A DNA stretch of 64,000 nt. Source: Xanthomonas bonasiae. GTDB lineage: Bacteria; Pseudomonadota; Gammaproteobacteria; Xanthomonadales; Xanthomonadaceae. Where the stretch lies: NCBI RefSeq assembly GCF_017163705.1, contig NZ_JAFIWB010000004.1, positions 124,001 through 188,000 of the forward strand, written 5' to 3'. Under the pieces are notes generated by a model. It saw nothing but the letters and a program-made list of their open reading frames with translations. It made no database searches and had not been told where the DNA came from. The position numbers were made by a program, and so were the translations under genes. Below are positions 39,366 through 48,676 of the stretch, piece after piece; position 1 is the first letter of the stretch; the number at the start of each line of letters is the position of its first letter.

Positions 39366-40217
39366 TCAGACTCCTTGGTATTCGGTCAGGCGCAGGTCGA
39401 TGCGGTCTTCGCCGTCTTCGCGCTGCAGGATACGCACCGGCGTCGGCACGCCGTTGGCGATCCACAGAATGGTCTCATTCTTGCCGCCGTTGGTGCGCGA
39501 CACGCGCAGCGCGTCGTAGCTGATGTCGCCGACCTGCACCGTCTCGGTCTGCTCGGCGGCGTGGTAGATGTGTTCGCGCACCCGGCCGACATCGACGAAG
39601 CGGTAGGTCATGGTCTTGCCCGGCTGCGCGTCGCGCATGATCGACAGGTTGATCAGCAGCGCGCTCTGGTCGCCGGGCTGCAGCGGGATCGGCTGCTGCC
39701 GGTCCTTCTTCAGGTCGCCGTCCCAGCGCGCCACGCCCTTGCTCCAGTCGTAGACGCCGGTGACCTTCTTGCCAAAGAACATCGCCTTCTTCACCGTGCT
39801 CTGGCTCTGCGGCACGTAGCGCCCGTCCTGGGTGCGGAACACCGTGCTCTGCTCGATGTTCAGGCCGAGGATGCTGGCGAAGCCGCTGCGGCCCTGCACG
39901 CCCAGGTCCACGCGCCATTCGTCGCCATTGCCGTGGCTGACTTCCATGCGCGCGTCGCCGGCCTGCTTGCCCTTGTACAGCGCCTGGTAGGTGGCCACGA
40001 ACGGCTGCAGCGGCGGCGGCGTCCAGGCTTCGGCCGGCAGGCCCGGCGCCGCCGCGGCAGGCGCGCCGGGTGCGGCGGCCGTGGCCGGTGCGGCCTGGGC
40101 CGATGCCGGTGCAGATGGCGCAGGCGGCGGCGCCTGCGCGAGCACGCCGACGGCTGGCGCCAGCAGGCCGAGGCTGGCCACGGCGAGAACAGCGAACTGA
40201 CGCGGAAGGAGCTTCAT
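39366..40217 (-). CDS. DUF3108 domain exported protein (paralogue 2)
   Basis: The 283-residue precursor has a signal peptide (FAVLAVASLGLLAPAVGVLA). A low-complexity Ala/Pro linker of about 45 residues follows (about 29-70), then a DUF3108 domain starting LQPFVATYQALYKGKQAG. It shares QSTVF, LQPGD, ALLINL and PTPVRILQRED with paralogue 1. The Ala/Pro linker is absent in paralogue 1 and may hold the domain away from the membrane. GGAAGGAG-like sequence precedes the ATG at 40217. It lies 65 bases after purN. Confidence 0.87.
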   Translation of the reverse strand: MKLLPRQFAVLAVASLGLLAPAVGVLAQAPPPAPSAPASAQAAPATAAAPGAPAAAAPGLPAEAWTPPPLQPFVATYQALYKGKQAGDARMEVSHGNGDEWRVDLGVQGRSGFASILGLNIEQSTVFRTQDGRYVPQSQSTVKKAMFFGKKVTGVYDWSKGVARWDGDLKKDRQQPIPLQPGDQSALLINLSIMRDAQPGKTMTYRFVDVGRVREHIYHAAEQTETVQVGDISYDALRVSRTNGGKNETILWIANGVPTPVRILQREDGEDRIDLRLTEYQGV

Positions 40218-40282
40218 GGGATGGCTGCGAGGGAGGGAAGTTGGGCGCGAACACGACCAGTGCGCTTCGCGCTGCGACGTAT

Positions 40283-40936
40283 TCAGGGAATCAGCATGCC
40301 CTGGCAATCTAGGCGCAGCGGACTAAACCGGCACTGACCGTCGAGCCAGACCCTGCCATCCCGTTCAGCCAGGCGCCCGGACGCAGCCAGCTGCAGCGCC
40401 GCGCACAGCAGCTGGTGCTCGCGCGGCAACAGGCGTTGCGCCAGGTCCTCCGGGCGGTCGCCGGGCTGCACCGGCACCCGCACCTGCGCGACCACCGCGC
40501 CGGCATCCAGTTCCGGCACCACGAAGTGCACGCTGGCGCCGTGTTCGGCGTCGCCGGCCGCCAGCGCCTGCGCATGCGTGTGCAGGCCGCGGTACTTGGG
40601 CAGCAGCGACGGGTGGATGTTGAGCAGGCGGCCGGCGAAGCGCTGCACGAAGCCGGCGCCGAGGATGCGCATGTAGCCGGCGCAGACGATCCAGTCCGGC
40701 TGCACGGCGGCGACCGCGTCGCCCAGCGCCTGGTCGAAGGCGGCGCGGTCGGGGAAGCTGCCAGGCGCCGCCGACCAGCGCTGTGCCGGCGCCACCTTGG
40801 CCAACGCCGGCGCCTGCGCGCGGTCGCTGAACACGCCCGCCACCTGCGCGTCCAGCGCGCCGGCGGCGATCGCGTCGAGCAGCGCCTGCAGGTTGGAGCC
40901 ACGGCCGGAGACCAGCACCGCAAGACGGATCGTCAT
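40283..40936 (-). CDS. purN: Phosphoribosylglycinamide formyltransferase 1
   Basis: PurN transfers a formyl group from 10-formyl-THF to GAR, the third step of purine synthesis. The 217-residue protein has the GAR-binding LVSGRGSNLQALLDAI start, the catalytic LLNIHPSLLPKYRGLHTHAQAL region with the conserved N and H, and a HGASVHFVVPELDAGAVV motif with the conserved aspartate. It is co-oriented with purM, with two membrane-protein genes between them. Confidence 0.95.
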   Translation of the reverse strand: MTIRLAVLVSGRGSNLQALLDAIAAGALDAQVAGVFSDRAQAPALAKVAPAQRWSAAPGSFPDRAAFDQALGDAVAAVQPDWIVCAGYMRILGAGFVQRFAGRLLNIHPSLLPKYRGLHTHAQALAAGDAEHGASVHFVVPELDAGAVVAQVRVPVQPGDRPEDLAQRLLPREHQLLCAALQLAASGRLAERDGRVWLDGQCRFSPLRLDCQGMLIP

Positions 40937-40939
40937 CGG

Positions 40940-41380
40940 CTACGCCTTCCGGAACAGGGCGATGGCGGCCGGGCGCTGCAGCACCAGCAGGGTCCACACG
41001 CCCAGTGCCGTGCCCAGCGGGAAACCCAGGCAGGTCACCACGGCGGTGGCGTTGCACAGCAGCAGGCGGCGGCGCTGGCGCAGCGCGCGCCCGGTCAGCA
41101 CCTTCAGGATCAGCGAGACCAGCCCGAACGCCAGCAGCATCGACAGCAGCACGATCGCGACCACCCCGGCCTGGGCCTGGTCGGGGCTCTGGCCGACGGC
41201 GTTGAGCTCGGCCTCGCGATGCACGCCGTAGGCCAGGAGGCCGCCGACCAGCAGCAGCATCAGGCACTGCAGCCCCGCCATCACGGCATACAGCATCGCC
41301 AGGGTGCTCAGCTCGGACTCGGCACGCAGGGTCTCGGCGTGGGCGATGTCCGCAACGGGAAGGGGTGGGGGCAGTGCCAT
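40940..41380 (-). CDS. Inner membrane protein of unknown function between purM and purN
   Basis: The 146-residue protein has four predicted transmembrane helices (about 24-50, 73-98, 108-122 and 125-140) with basic loops such as RALRQRRRL, and no recognisable family motif. It ends 3 bases before purN and starts 10 bases after the upstream membrane gene, so it is in the pur transcript. Small proteins of this type are often annotated as hypothetical in Xanthomonas; no purine-related role can be read from the sequence. Confidence 0.75.
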   Translation of the reverse strand: MALPPPLPVADIAHAETLRAESELSTLAMLYAVMAGLQCLMLLLVGGLLAYGVHREAELNAVGQSPDQAQAGVVAIVLLSMLLAFGLVSLILKVLTGRALRQRRRLLLCNATAVVTCLGFPLGTALGVWTLLVLQRPAAIALFRKA

Positions 41381-41390
41381 CGTCCGTCTT

Positions 41391-42017
41391 CTAGTGCGGG
41401 GAAGGGGGCAGGCGCCCGCCGCGCTGCCACGGCCAGGCGCTCGCGCAGCCCAGCGTGGCCAGCAGCATGTCCATGTGCGCGTCCCACGGATCGCCCTGCT
41501 GGCCGTTGTAGGACTCGGCCTGCTCCGGCGACAGCAGCAGCGCGATCAGCCACTCCAGCCATTCGTAGAGCAGGCTGGCGCACATGATCGCCATCGTCGC
41601 CAGCACGAACGCCTGCCGTGCGGTCAGCGCCGGCCAGCGCTGACGGGCGTAGTCGCGCAGCGCCGGCGCGAAGCACAGCCCGAACAGCAGGTGGATCAGC
41701 CGGTCGGTGTGGTTGCGCTGCCAGCCGAACGCGGCGTTCGGCGACCAGCCGCCGCTCAGCGTGCGCAGCCACTGGTCGTAGGGCACGTTGGAATACAGCC
41801 AGTGCGCGGCGATGTTGTGCACGCTGATGAACGCGCAGATCGCGGCGAAGTGCGCGCTGCGCAGCGGCCAGCGGCGGTCGTGCCAGACCAGCCAGGCGAT
41901 GCCCAGCACCGCCAGCGAACTGTGCATCGCCTGTTCCGCCGGCCACAGCGTATGCACCCAGCTGGCGGCGAACACCGCCAGGGTCAGCGCCAGCCAGGCG
42001 CGTTTGCCCGCCGCCAT
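41391..42017 (-). CDS. DUF2238 (YjdF-like) membrane protein
   Basis: The 208-residue protein has about six transmembrane helices. Its conserved charged/aromatic motifs resemble the DUF2238 family: HNIAAHWLYSNVPYD, RNHTDRLIHLLFGLCFAPALRDY and the C-terminal QQGDPWDAHMDMLLATLG with its DxxxDM. The family function is unknown. It starts 5 bases after the purM stop codon, so it is translated from the same message as purM. Confidence 0.85.
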   Translation of the reverse strand: MAAGKRAWLALTLAVFAASWVHTLWPAEQAMHSSLAVLGIAWLVWHDRRWPLRSAHFAAICAFISVHNIAAHWLYSNVPYDQWLRTLSGGWSPNAAFGWQRNHTDRLIHLLFGLCFAPALRDYARQRWPALTARQAFVLATMAIMCASLLYEWLEWLIALLLSPEQAESYNGQQGDPWDAHMDMLLATLGCASAWPWQRGGRLPPSPH

Positions 42018-42022
42018 GCGGC

Positions 42023-43081
42023 TCAGCCGATGTGCACGCGTTCGCCGGCGCCGGCCGCCACCACCGCGCCGATCTGCCAATGCGCCAGGCCCAGCGTGTC
42101 CAGGCTGCGCTCCAGCGCGGCGATCTGGTCGGGCGCGGCCACCAGCACGAAGCCGATGCCGCAGTTGAAGGTGCGCCACATCTCGCTGTCGGCGACCGCG
42201 CCTTCGCGCTGCAGCCATTCGAACACCGGCGGCAGGGTCCAGGCGCTGGCGCGGATGTCCAGGCCCAGGCCGTCGGGGATGACGCGGATGATGTTCTCGG
42301 TCAGGCCGCCGCCGGTGATGTGCGCCATCGCGTGGATGCCGTCGGCGTGCTCGCCGCGCAGCAGCGACAGGATCGGCTTGACGTACAGCGCGGTCGGCGC
42401 CATCAGCGCGTCGGCCAGGGTGGTGCCGCCGAGCTGCAGCTCGGCCGGGCGCCCGGCGCGGTCGTAGATGCGGCGGACCAGCGAATAGCCGTTGGAGTGC
42501 GGGCCGGAAGAGGCGATGCCGATCAGCACGTCGCCCTGGCGCACCTTGGCGCCGTCGAGCAGCTGCGACTTCTCCACCGCGCCGACGGTGAAGCCGGCCA
42601 GGTCGTACTCGCCTGGCGGGTACATGTCGGGCATTTCCGCGGTCTCGCCGCCGATCAGCGCGCAGCCGGCCAGTTCGCAGCCGCGGGCGATGCCGCCGAC
42701 CACCGCCACGGTGGTCTCCACGTCGAGCTTGCCGGTGGCGAAGTAGTCCAGGAAGAACAGCGGCTCGGCGCCCTGCACCAGTACGTCGTTGACGCACATG
42801 CCGACCAGATCGATGCCGATGCTGTCGTGCCGGCCCAGCTGTTGCGCCAGCTTCAGCTTGGTGCCGACGCCGTCGGTGCCGGACACCAGCACCGGCTCGC
42901 GGTACTTGCCGGACAGGTCGAACAGCGCGCCGAAACCGCCCAGCCCGCCCATCACTTCGGGGCGGAAACTGCGCTTGACCAAGGGTTTGATGCGTTCGAC
43001 GACGGCATTGCCGGCATCGATGTCGACGCCGGCGTCGCGGTAGGTCAACGGGGCGGCGGCGGGGGTCTTGGGAGTGGTCAC
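42023..43081 (-). CDS. purM: Phosphoribosylformylglycinamidine cyclo-ligase (AIR synthetase)
   Basis: PurM closes the imidazole ring of FGAM using ATP, the fifth purine step. The 352-residue protein starts [26 protein letters not shown] and has the ATP-binding signatures [15 protein letters not shown] and [24 protein letters not shown], plus [17 protein letters not shown] at 43081 is chosen because the family N-terminus begins about there; in-frame upstream ATGs would add 20-30 Pro/Val-rich residues. It is divergent from the DUF2066 gene. Confidence 0.95.
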   Translation of the reverse strand: MTTPKTPAAAPLTYRDAGVDIDAGNAVVERIKPLVKRSFRPEVMGGLGGFGALFDLSGKYREPVLVSGTDGVGTKLKLAQQLGRHDSIGIDLVGMCVNDVLVQGAEPLFFLDYFATGKLDVETTVAVVGGIARGCELAGCALIGGETAEMPDMYPPGEYDLAGFTVGAVEKSQLLDGAKVRQGDVLIGIASSGPHSNGYSLVRRIYDRAGRPAELQLGGTTLADALMAPTALYVKPILSLLRGEHADGIHAMAHITGGGLTENIIRVIPDGLGLDIRASAWTLPPVFEWLQREGAVADSEMWRTFNCGIGFVLVAAPDQIAALERSLDTLGLAHWQIGAVVAAGAGERVHIG

Positions 43082-43188
43082 GGGCGGTGGCGTCGGCGGA
43101 AAGACGGCGATTTTAACAGGCCGCATTGGCGCTACGACCGCATTCGGGCAACAATTCGCCCCGGATACGCCGAGCAATGGAACCTTCG

Positions 43189-44295
43189 ATGCGCCGCAGC
43201 CTTGCCTTACTCCTGTCTTTCGCGCTGTGCCTGCCTGCCGCGGCCGCCCTGGCCCAGGCCGGTCTGCGCACCGAAGGCGACGTCGCCGGCGCGCAGAGCC
43301 CCTACGACGCCGAGGTGCCGGTCAACAGCCAGAGCGAGGCCGACCGCAACGGCGCGGTGGCGCGCGCGCTGGGCGTGGTGCTCGGCAAGATCTCCGGCGA
43401 CCGCGCGGTGATGTCGCGCCCGGGGGTGACCCAGGCGCTGCGCAACGCCAAGAACTTCGTCGACAGCTACGACTACCGCCAGGACCAGGGCACCTCGCCG
43501 AGCGGCGCGCCGACCTTCCGTACCACCTTGATCGCGCGCTTCCGGCAGAGCGACGTCGACGGCCTGGCCGCGGCGCTGGGCCTGCCGCTGTGGCCGCAGC
43601 CGCGGCCCAAGCCGGTGCTGTGGCTGGCGATCGACGACGGCAGCGGCCCGCGCCTGGTCGGCGTGCAGCAGTCCAATGCCGCGCGCAGCGTGCTGGACCG
43701 GGCGATCGAGCGCGGCTACCGGCTCGGCCTGCCCACCGGCAGCGCCGCCGAGCAGGCGCTGGTCGGCGCGATCTGGCGCCAGGACACCGCCGCGGTGGCC
43801 AGCGCCTCGTCGCGCTACAGCCCGCCGATGCAGCTGATCGGCAAGCTGTACCGCAGCAAGTCCGGCGGCTGGACCGCCGACTGGGTGTTCGTCGACAGCG
43901 GCAAGACGCTGTCCAGCTGGTCGGTCAGCGACGCCGACGCGCGCCGGGCCATGGCCGCCGGCGCCGACGGTGCCGCCGACGCGCTGGTCAAGCGCTACGC
44001 CAAGGCGGCCAGCACCGGCCCGGCCGGCGTGTACCGGGTGGTGATCAGCGGCATCCGCAGCGCCGACGACTACCTGCGCGTGTCCGCGGCGCTGCAGAAC
44101 ACCTCGGTGGTGCGGCGCATCGTGCCGATCCAGGCCAGCGGCGACCGCCTGGAACTGGATCTGGACCTGCTCAGCGGCGTGTCCGGGCTGAACCGCATGC
44201 TCGGCGCCGACAGTCCGCTGCAGCCGGTGACGGTGCCGGTCGAGGGCGGTCCGATCATCCTCAATACCGAGCGCACGGAGTACCGGCTCAAATGA
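43189..44295 (+). CDS. DUF2066 exported protein
   Basis: The 368-residue precursor has a signal peptide ([22 protein letters not shown]). The DUF2066 pattern follows, with [29 protein letters not shown] near its start. No enzymatic motif is visible. It precedes perM and hda and overlaps perM by four bases, a conserved order in Xanthomonadaceae. The ATG at 43189 has GGAA at the right distance; an ATG at 43177 would add four residues. Confidence 0.87.
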   Translation: MRRSLALLLSFALCLPAAAALAQAGLRTEGDVAGAQSPYDAEVPVNSQSEADRNGAVARALGVVLGKISGDRAVMSRPGVTQALRNAKNFVDSYDYRQDQGTSPSGAPTFRTTLIARFRQSDVDGLAAALGLPLWPQPRPKPVLWLAIDDGSGPRLVGVQQSNAARSVLDRAIERGYRLGLPTGSAAEQALVGAIWRQDTAAVASASSRYSPPMQLIGKLYRSKSGGWTADWVFVDSGKTLSSWSVSDADARRAMAAGADGAADALVKRYAKAASTGPAGVYRVVISGIRSADDYLRVSAALQNTSVVRRIVPIQASGDRLELDLDLLSGVSGLNRMLGADSPLQPVTVPVEGGPIILNTERTEYRLK

Positions 44296-45461
44296 CGCTG
44301 TCCCCCGAAGCGGAAATCGCCCAGTTCCTGCGCCGCCTGAAATGGGCCGCGGTGATCCTGGGCGTGCTGTGGGTGATCGCGCTGCTGGCGCCGATTCTGA
44401 CCCCGTTCGTGCTGGCGCTGCTGCTGGGCTGGCTCGGCGATCCGCTGGTCGATCGCCTGGAGCGCGCCGGCCGTTCGCGCAACATGGCGGTGACCCTGGT
44501 GTTCGTGCTGATGCTGCTGTTGCTGGTGCTGGCGCTGCTGATCCTGGTGCCGATGCTGGAGCGGCAGATCGTCACCTTCATCGATGTGCTGCCGCAGGCG
44601 CGCGACTGGTTCACCGGCACCGCGATCCCGTGGGCCGAGCAGAAGACCGGGCTGCAGCTGATGGCCTGGCTGGATCCGGAGCGGCTGATCGAATGGATCC
44701 GCGGCCACTGGCAGCAGGCCGGCGGCGTCGCCGCGACCTTCTTCGGCTATCTGTCGCGCTCGGGCTTCGCGATGGTCACCTGGGTGGTGAACCTGGTGCT
44801 GCTGCCGATCCTGACCTTCTACTTCCTGCGCGACTGGGACATCCTGGTCGAGCGCGTGGCCGCGACCATCCCGCGCAACCACGTCGCCACGGTCGGCCGC
44901 CTGGCGCGGCAGTCCAACGACGTGCTGGGCGCGTTCATCCGCGGCCAGTTCCTGGTGATGCTGGCGCTGGGGGTGATCTACGCCGGCGGGCTGAGCCTGA
45001 TCGGGCTCAATCTGGGCCTGCTGATCGGCATCGTCGCCGGCCTGATCAGCTTCATCCCGTACCTGGGCGCGACCACCGGCATCCTGCTGGCGATCCTGGC
45101 GGCGCTGGTCCAGTCCAAGGGTTTCGACCTGCAGCTGATGATCCTGGTCGGCGTGGTGTTCACCGTCGGCCAGTTGCTGGAAAGCTACGTGCTGACCCCG
45201 CGCATCGTCGGCGACAAGATCGGCCTGCACCCGGTGGCGGTGATCTTCGCGGTGATGGCCGGCGGCCAGTTGTTCGGCTTCCTCGGCATGCTGCTGGCGC
45301 TGCCGGTGGCGGCGGTGGCCAACGTGCTGCTGCACTACCTGCACGAGCAGTACCGGCAGAGCGAGCTGTATGCCGGCGACAAGTCGGCGATCCTGCTCGA
45401 TGGCAGCGCCGAGCGCGCGCCGCTGATCGAACTGCCGCCGCGTAGCCCCGACCAGCCGTGA
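44292..45461 (+). CDS. AI-2E family transporter (PerM-like)
   Basis: The 389-residue protein has about eight transmembrane helices with the AI-2E family motifs: PFVLALLLGWLGDPLVDRLER, a soluble segment with PRNHVATVGRLARQSNDVLGAFIRGQ, then ISFIPYLGATTGILLAIL and the C-terminal VLTPRIVGDKIGLHPVAVIF. Members have been linked to autoinducer-2 export or Na/H exchange; the substrate here is unknown. It overlaps the DUF2066 gene by four bases and hda by four. Confidence 0.9.
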   Translation: MTLSPEAEIAQFLRRLKWAAVILGVLWVIALLAPILTPFVLALLLGWLGDPLVDRLERAGRSRNMAVTLVFVLMLLLLVLALLILVPMLERQIVTFIDVLPQARDWFTGTAIPWAEQKTGLQLMAWLDPERLIEWIRGHWQQAGGVAATFFGYLSRSGFAMVTWVVNLVLLPILTFYFLRDWDILVERVAATIPRNHVATVGRLARQSNDVLGAFIRGQFLVMLALGVIYAGGLSLIGLNLGLLIGIVAGLISFIPYLGATTGILLAILAALVQSKGFDLQLMILVGVVFTVGQLLESYVLTPRIVGDKIGLHPVAVIFAVMAGGQLFGFLGMLLALPVAAVANVLLHYLHEQYRQSELYAGDKSAILLDGSAERAPLIELPPRSPDQP

Positions 45462-46177
45462 GCGTGCCGCAGCTGCCGTTGGCGTTGCGCTATCCGCCGG
45501 AGCAGCGCTTCGACCGCTATGTCGGCGCCCCGGCCGGCCTGCTGGCGCAATTGCAGGCCGTCGCCGACGGCCGCGACGTGGACTGGATCTACCTGTCCGG
45601 TCCCGCCGGCACCGGCAAGACCCATCTGGCGCTGGCGCTGTGCGCGGCGGCCGAGCAGGCCGGGCGCAGCGCCGCCTACCTGCCGCTGCAGGCCGCGTCC
45701 GGGCGCCTGCGCGACGCGCTGGAAGCGCTGGAAGGCCGCGACGTGGTCGCGCTGGACGGGCTGGAGGCGATCGCCGGGCAGCGCGAGGACGAAGTGGCGC
45801 TGTTCGATTTCCATAACCGCGCGCGCAGCGCGGGGGGCACCCTGTTGTACACCGCGCAGGCGATGCCCGACGGGCTGGCGCTGAATCTGCCCGACCTGCG
45901 CTCGCGGCTGGCGCAATGCACGCGCATCGCGCTGTCGCCGCTGGACGACGCCGGCCGCGCCGCGGTGCTGCGCGAGCGCGCGCAACGCCGCGGGCTGGTG
46001 CTGGAGGATGCGGCGATCGACTGGCTGCTGACCCATGCCGGCCGCGACCTGGCCGGCCTGGTCGCGTTGCTGGAGCGGCTGGACCGCGAATCGCTGGCGG
46101 CGCAGCGGCGGGTCACGGTGCCGTTCTTGCGCAGGCTGGGAATGGGGAGTGGGGAATCGGGAATGGGGAAAAGCTGA
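45458..46177 (+). CDS. hda: DnaA regulatory inactivator Hda
   Basis: Hda, bound to the clamp, promotes ATP hydrolysis by DnaA and prevents re-initiation. The 239-residue AAA+ protein begins SVPQLPLALRYPPEQRFDRY with a clamp-binding QLPLAL motif. It has Walker A GPAGTGKTHL, Walker B VVALDGLEAI, and an arginine-rich sensor region. The GTG start overlaps the perM stop. The last 12 residues (GMGSGESGMGKS) are encoded by a GGGAAT repeat at 46138-46177 and are not part of the fold. Confidence 0.93.
   Translation: MSVPQLPLALRYPPEQRFDRYVGAPAGLLAQLQAVADGRDVDWIYLSGPAGTGKTHLALALCAAAEQAGRSAAYLPLQAASGRLRDALEALEGRDVVALDGLEAIAGQREDEVALFDFHNRARSAGGTLLYTAQAMPDGLALNLPDLRSRLAQCTRIALSPLDDAGRAAVLRERAQRRGLVLEDAAIDWLLTHAGRDLAGLVALLERLDRESLAAQRRVTVPFLRRLGMGSGESGMGKS
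46138..46177. repeat. GGGAAT-type repeat inside the 3' end of hda
   Basis: The repeat supplies the final codons and TGA stop of hda. It is the inverted partner of the copy at 46376-46418, which does the same for murU. Confidence 0.92.
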
Positions 46178-46375
46178 CACTCCGCAACCGGAAGCCGTGC
46201 TGCGAACTCGGTGAGCGATTTTTCCTGCTTGGGCGATGCACGGTATCCCCGATCTCCCAAGAATTCGACGCACGCGTTCGCATTTCATCGGCCGTGCCCT
46301 GGCGTGCCGTTCTCGGAATCGACGTTCTTGGAGGTGGCTGCGCGCCAGCGTGACGCGGGCAACCCCGCGGGAACC

Positions 46376-46418
46376 TCAGCTTTTCCCCATTCCCGATTCC
46401 CCATTCCCGATTCCCAGC
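46376..46418. repeat. GGGAAT-type repeat inside the 3' end of murU
   Basis: The repeat supplies the last codons and stop of the convergent murU gene. Together with 46138-46177 it forms an inverted pair around a 198-base gap that contains no other feature. Confidence 0.92.
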
Positions 46419-47107
46419 TCTCCATCCAACGCTGCCAACCGCTGCGGCGTGCCGACGTCGGTCCAGCGGCCGCGATGGTGCAGGCCATGGATGGCGCCGT
46501 CGCGCATGTGCGCACGCAGGATCGGCGCCAAGGCGAATCGAGGCGGCGTGCCGTGGTCGGCAATCGGCGTAGCGAACGCCGCCTGCCAATCGCGCAGCAG
46601 CTCCGGCCGATAGACGCCCACGCCGGCGTAGGTCAGCAGCGGCGCGCCGTCGCTGCGCAGCGTGGCGTCGGCATGCAGCGCGAAATCGCCGTGCGCCGCA
46701 TAGGCCGGCGGATCGACCAGCACCAGCTGCGCCAGCCCGGCCGGCTCCGGCGCCAGCTGCGCGAAATCGAAATCGGTCCAGATGTCGCCGTTGACCAGCA
46801 GGAACGGCGCCGGCCCGAGCAGCGGCAACGCGTGCAGCATGCCGCCGCCGGTCTCCAGCGGCGTGGCGCCTTCGTAGGAATAGGCGATGCGCAGGCCGAA
46901 CGCGCTGCCGTCGCCGAGCGCCTGCGGGAACTGCTCGGCCAGCCACGAGGTGTTGATCACCACGTCGCGCACGCCCAGCGCAGCCAGCTTGCGCAGGTGC
47001 CACACGATCAACGGCGTGCCGCCCACGCTCAGCAGCGGTTTGGGCGTGCGTTCGGTCAGCGGCCGCATGCGTTCGCCGAAGCCGGCGGCGAAGACCAGCG
47101 CCTTCAT
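46376..47107 (-). CDS. murU: N-acetylmuramate-1-phosphate uridylyltransferase MurU
   Basis: MurU makes UDP-MurNAc from MurNAc-1-phosphate and UTP in the cell-wall recycling route that bypasses MurA. The 243-residue nucleotidyltransferase has LVFAAGFGERMRPLTERTPKPLL, LVNGDIWTDFDF with the catalytic aspartate, and GRWTDVGTPQRLAAL near the C-terminus. The ATG overlaps the amgK stop codon by four bases. The C-terminal 15 residues or so (LGIGNGESGMGKS) come from a GGGAAT repeat and match the tail of the unrelated hda product. Confidence 0.93.
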   Translation of the reverse strand: MKALVFAAGFGERMRPLTERTPKPLLSVGGTPLIVWHLRKLAALGVRDVVINTSWLAEQFPQALGDGSAFGLRIAYSYEGATPLETGGGMLHALPLLGPAPFLLVNGDIWTDFDFAQLAPEPAGLAQLVLVDPPAYAAHGDFALHADATLRSDGAPLLTYAGVGVYRPELLRDWQAAFATPIADHGTPPRFALAPILRAHMRDGAIHGLHHRGRWTDVGTPQRLAALDGELGIGNGESGMGKS

Positions 47108-48132
47108 GCTCCAGCCGCCGCGCGCTGCGCCAGCGCCGGCTTGATCCGCGTCTCCAGCAACTGCGCCAGCGGCTGCAGGGCGGGGTGGCGCGGCAACACC
47201 TCGTCGAGGTAGCCGATGAAGCGCGGCACGTTGTCCAGGTACCAGGCCTTGCCGTCGCGGTAGTTCAGCCGCGCGAAGATGCCCAGGTTCTTCAGGTGCC
47301 GCTGCACGCCCATCCAGTCCGCATCGCGCAGGAACTGGGCCAGCGGCGGCAGCGCGATCCCGGCCTGCAGCGCGCGCGCGTGGTAGCGCGCCAGCCAGCC
47401 ATCGACCCGCGCCAGCGGCCAGCTCACCGTGGTGTCCTTGAACAGGCTGACCGGATCGTAGGCGACCGGGCCGAGCACGCAGTCCTGGAAATCCAGTACC
47501 GCGGGGCCGTCGGCCACCGGCATCAGGTTGCGCGGCATGAAGTCGCGGTGCACCAGCACCCGCGGCTGCGCCAGCGCGTTGTCCATCAAGCGGCGCTGCA
47601 CCAGTTCGAGCGCGTCGATTTCGGCGCAGTCCAGGTCCAGGCCCAGGTGCCGACGCAGGAACCACTCGTCGAACAAGCCCGCGTCGCGCTGCAGCAGCGC
47701 CTCGCCGAACACGCCCAGTTCCGGCGGCGGCGCGATCGCCTGCAGCCGCAGCAGTTGCCCGAGCGCGGCATCGAAGTGGGCATCGGCCGAGGCAGCGTCC
47801 AGCGTCTGCGCCAGGGTCGGCCCGCCCAGATCTTCCAGCAGCAGGAAGCCGGCCTCCGCGTCCTGCGCCAGGATCGCCGGCACGCGCACGCCGCCTTGCT
47901 GCAGTAGCGCATGCATGCGCAACCACGGACGCACGTCCTCCAGGCCGGGCGGCGAATCCATCAGCACGCGGCTGGCGCCTGCGCCGTGGCTGCGCCAGTA
48001 GCTGCGCCAGCCGGCGTCGATCGACGCGCGCTGCAGCGTCGCCTGCGTATCGCCCAATGCGGTGCGCGCCCAGTGTTGACGTTGTGCTGCGCGCAGGTCC
48101 GGCGCGTCGGGAAGATCGGTGCTGGAACTCAT
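47104..48132 (-). CDS. amgK: N-acetylmuramate/N-acetylglucosamine kinase AmgK
   Basis: AmgK phosphorylates MurNAc (and GlcNAc) at the anomeric carbon, feeding MurU. The 342-residue protein has an APH kinase fold: FLLLEDLGG, the catalytic loop VLVHRDFMPRNLM and the metal site AVLDFQDCVLGPVAYDPVSLF. It is directly upstream of murU with overlapping codons, as in Pseudomonas. The start ATG at 48132 leads into SSSTDLPDAPDLRAAQRQHW. Confidence 0.92.
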   Translation of the reverse strand: MSSSTDLPDAPDLRAAQRQHWARTALGDTQATLQRASIDAGWRSYWRSHGAGASRVLMDSPPGLEDVRPWLRMHALLQQGGVRVPAILAQDAEAGFLLLEDLGGPTLAQTLDAASADAHFDAALGQLLRLQAIAPPPELGVFGEALLQRDAGLFDEWFLRRHLGLDLDCAEIDALELVQRRLMDNALAQPRVLVHRDFMPRNLMPVADGPAVLDFQDCVLGPVAYDPVSLFKDTTVSWPLARVDGWLARYHARALQAGIALPPLAQFLRDADWMGVQRHLKNLGIFARLNYRDGKAWYLDNVPRFIGYLDEVLPRHPALQPLAQLLETRIKPALAQRAAAGA

Positions 48133-48214
48133 CGGTACGCTGCGGCGGACATTGGCCGCACAGCGTAAACGTGCGGCGTCGGCATGGCGAGCCGTGCCGG
48201 CGCCGCGGTGCGGC

Positions 48215-48484
48215 CTAGCGCTTGCCGAGGAACAGCCGCAGCAGCGCGAGCAGGGCGATGGCGCCGAGCAGCGCACCGAGGAAGCCGGCCGGCTCGCCGC
48301 GGCTGTACCAGCCCATGTAGTGGCCAAACCAGCCGGCCACCAGCGCGCCGGCGATGCCGAGCAAGACGGTGAACAGGCAGCCGGAGCGGCCGCCGCTCGG
48401 ACCCAGGAAGCGCGCCAACAGGCCGACCACGAAGCCGACCAGGATGACGTACAGCCAACTGTCGCTGCCGAACAGGTTGTGCAT
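48215..48484 (-). CDS. GlsB/YeaQ/YmgE family membrane protein
   Basis: The 89-residue protein has three transmembrane segments with the family glycine pattern: LYVILVGFVVGLLARFLGPSGG, CLFTVLLGIAGALVAGWFGHYMGW and GFLGALLGAIALLALLRLFLG. These transglycosylase-associated proteins are often stress-induced; the molecular role is not known. The start at 48484 begins MHNLFGSD. It is 82 bases upstream of amgK on the same strand but probably separately expressed. Confidence 0.88.
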   Translation of the reverse strand: MHNLFGSDSWLYVILVGFVVGLLARFLGPSGGRSGCLFTVLLGIAGALVAGWFGHYMGWYSRGEPAGFLGALLGAIALLALLRLFLGKR

Positions 48485-48676
48485 GGGAGCGTACCGAAAC
48501 GTGGAAGTGAAGCGGATCGTGCCAGATTCGGCCGCCACGCGGCGTACATGGCGCAGTGGCGGGCGACGCCCTTTAAGCGGCCGTGCAGGCGCGGCTCACG
48601 CAGGCGCTGCAGCGATGCACCGGGTCTGGCCGCGCCCGCAGCATGGCGGCCGTCGTCGCCGACGGCCGCCGCACCC

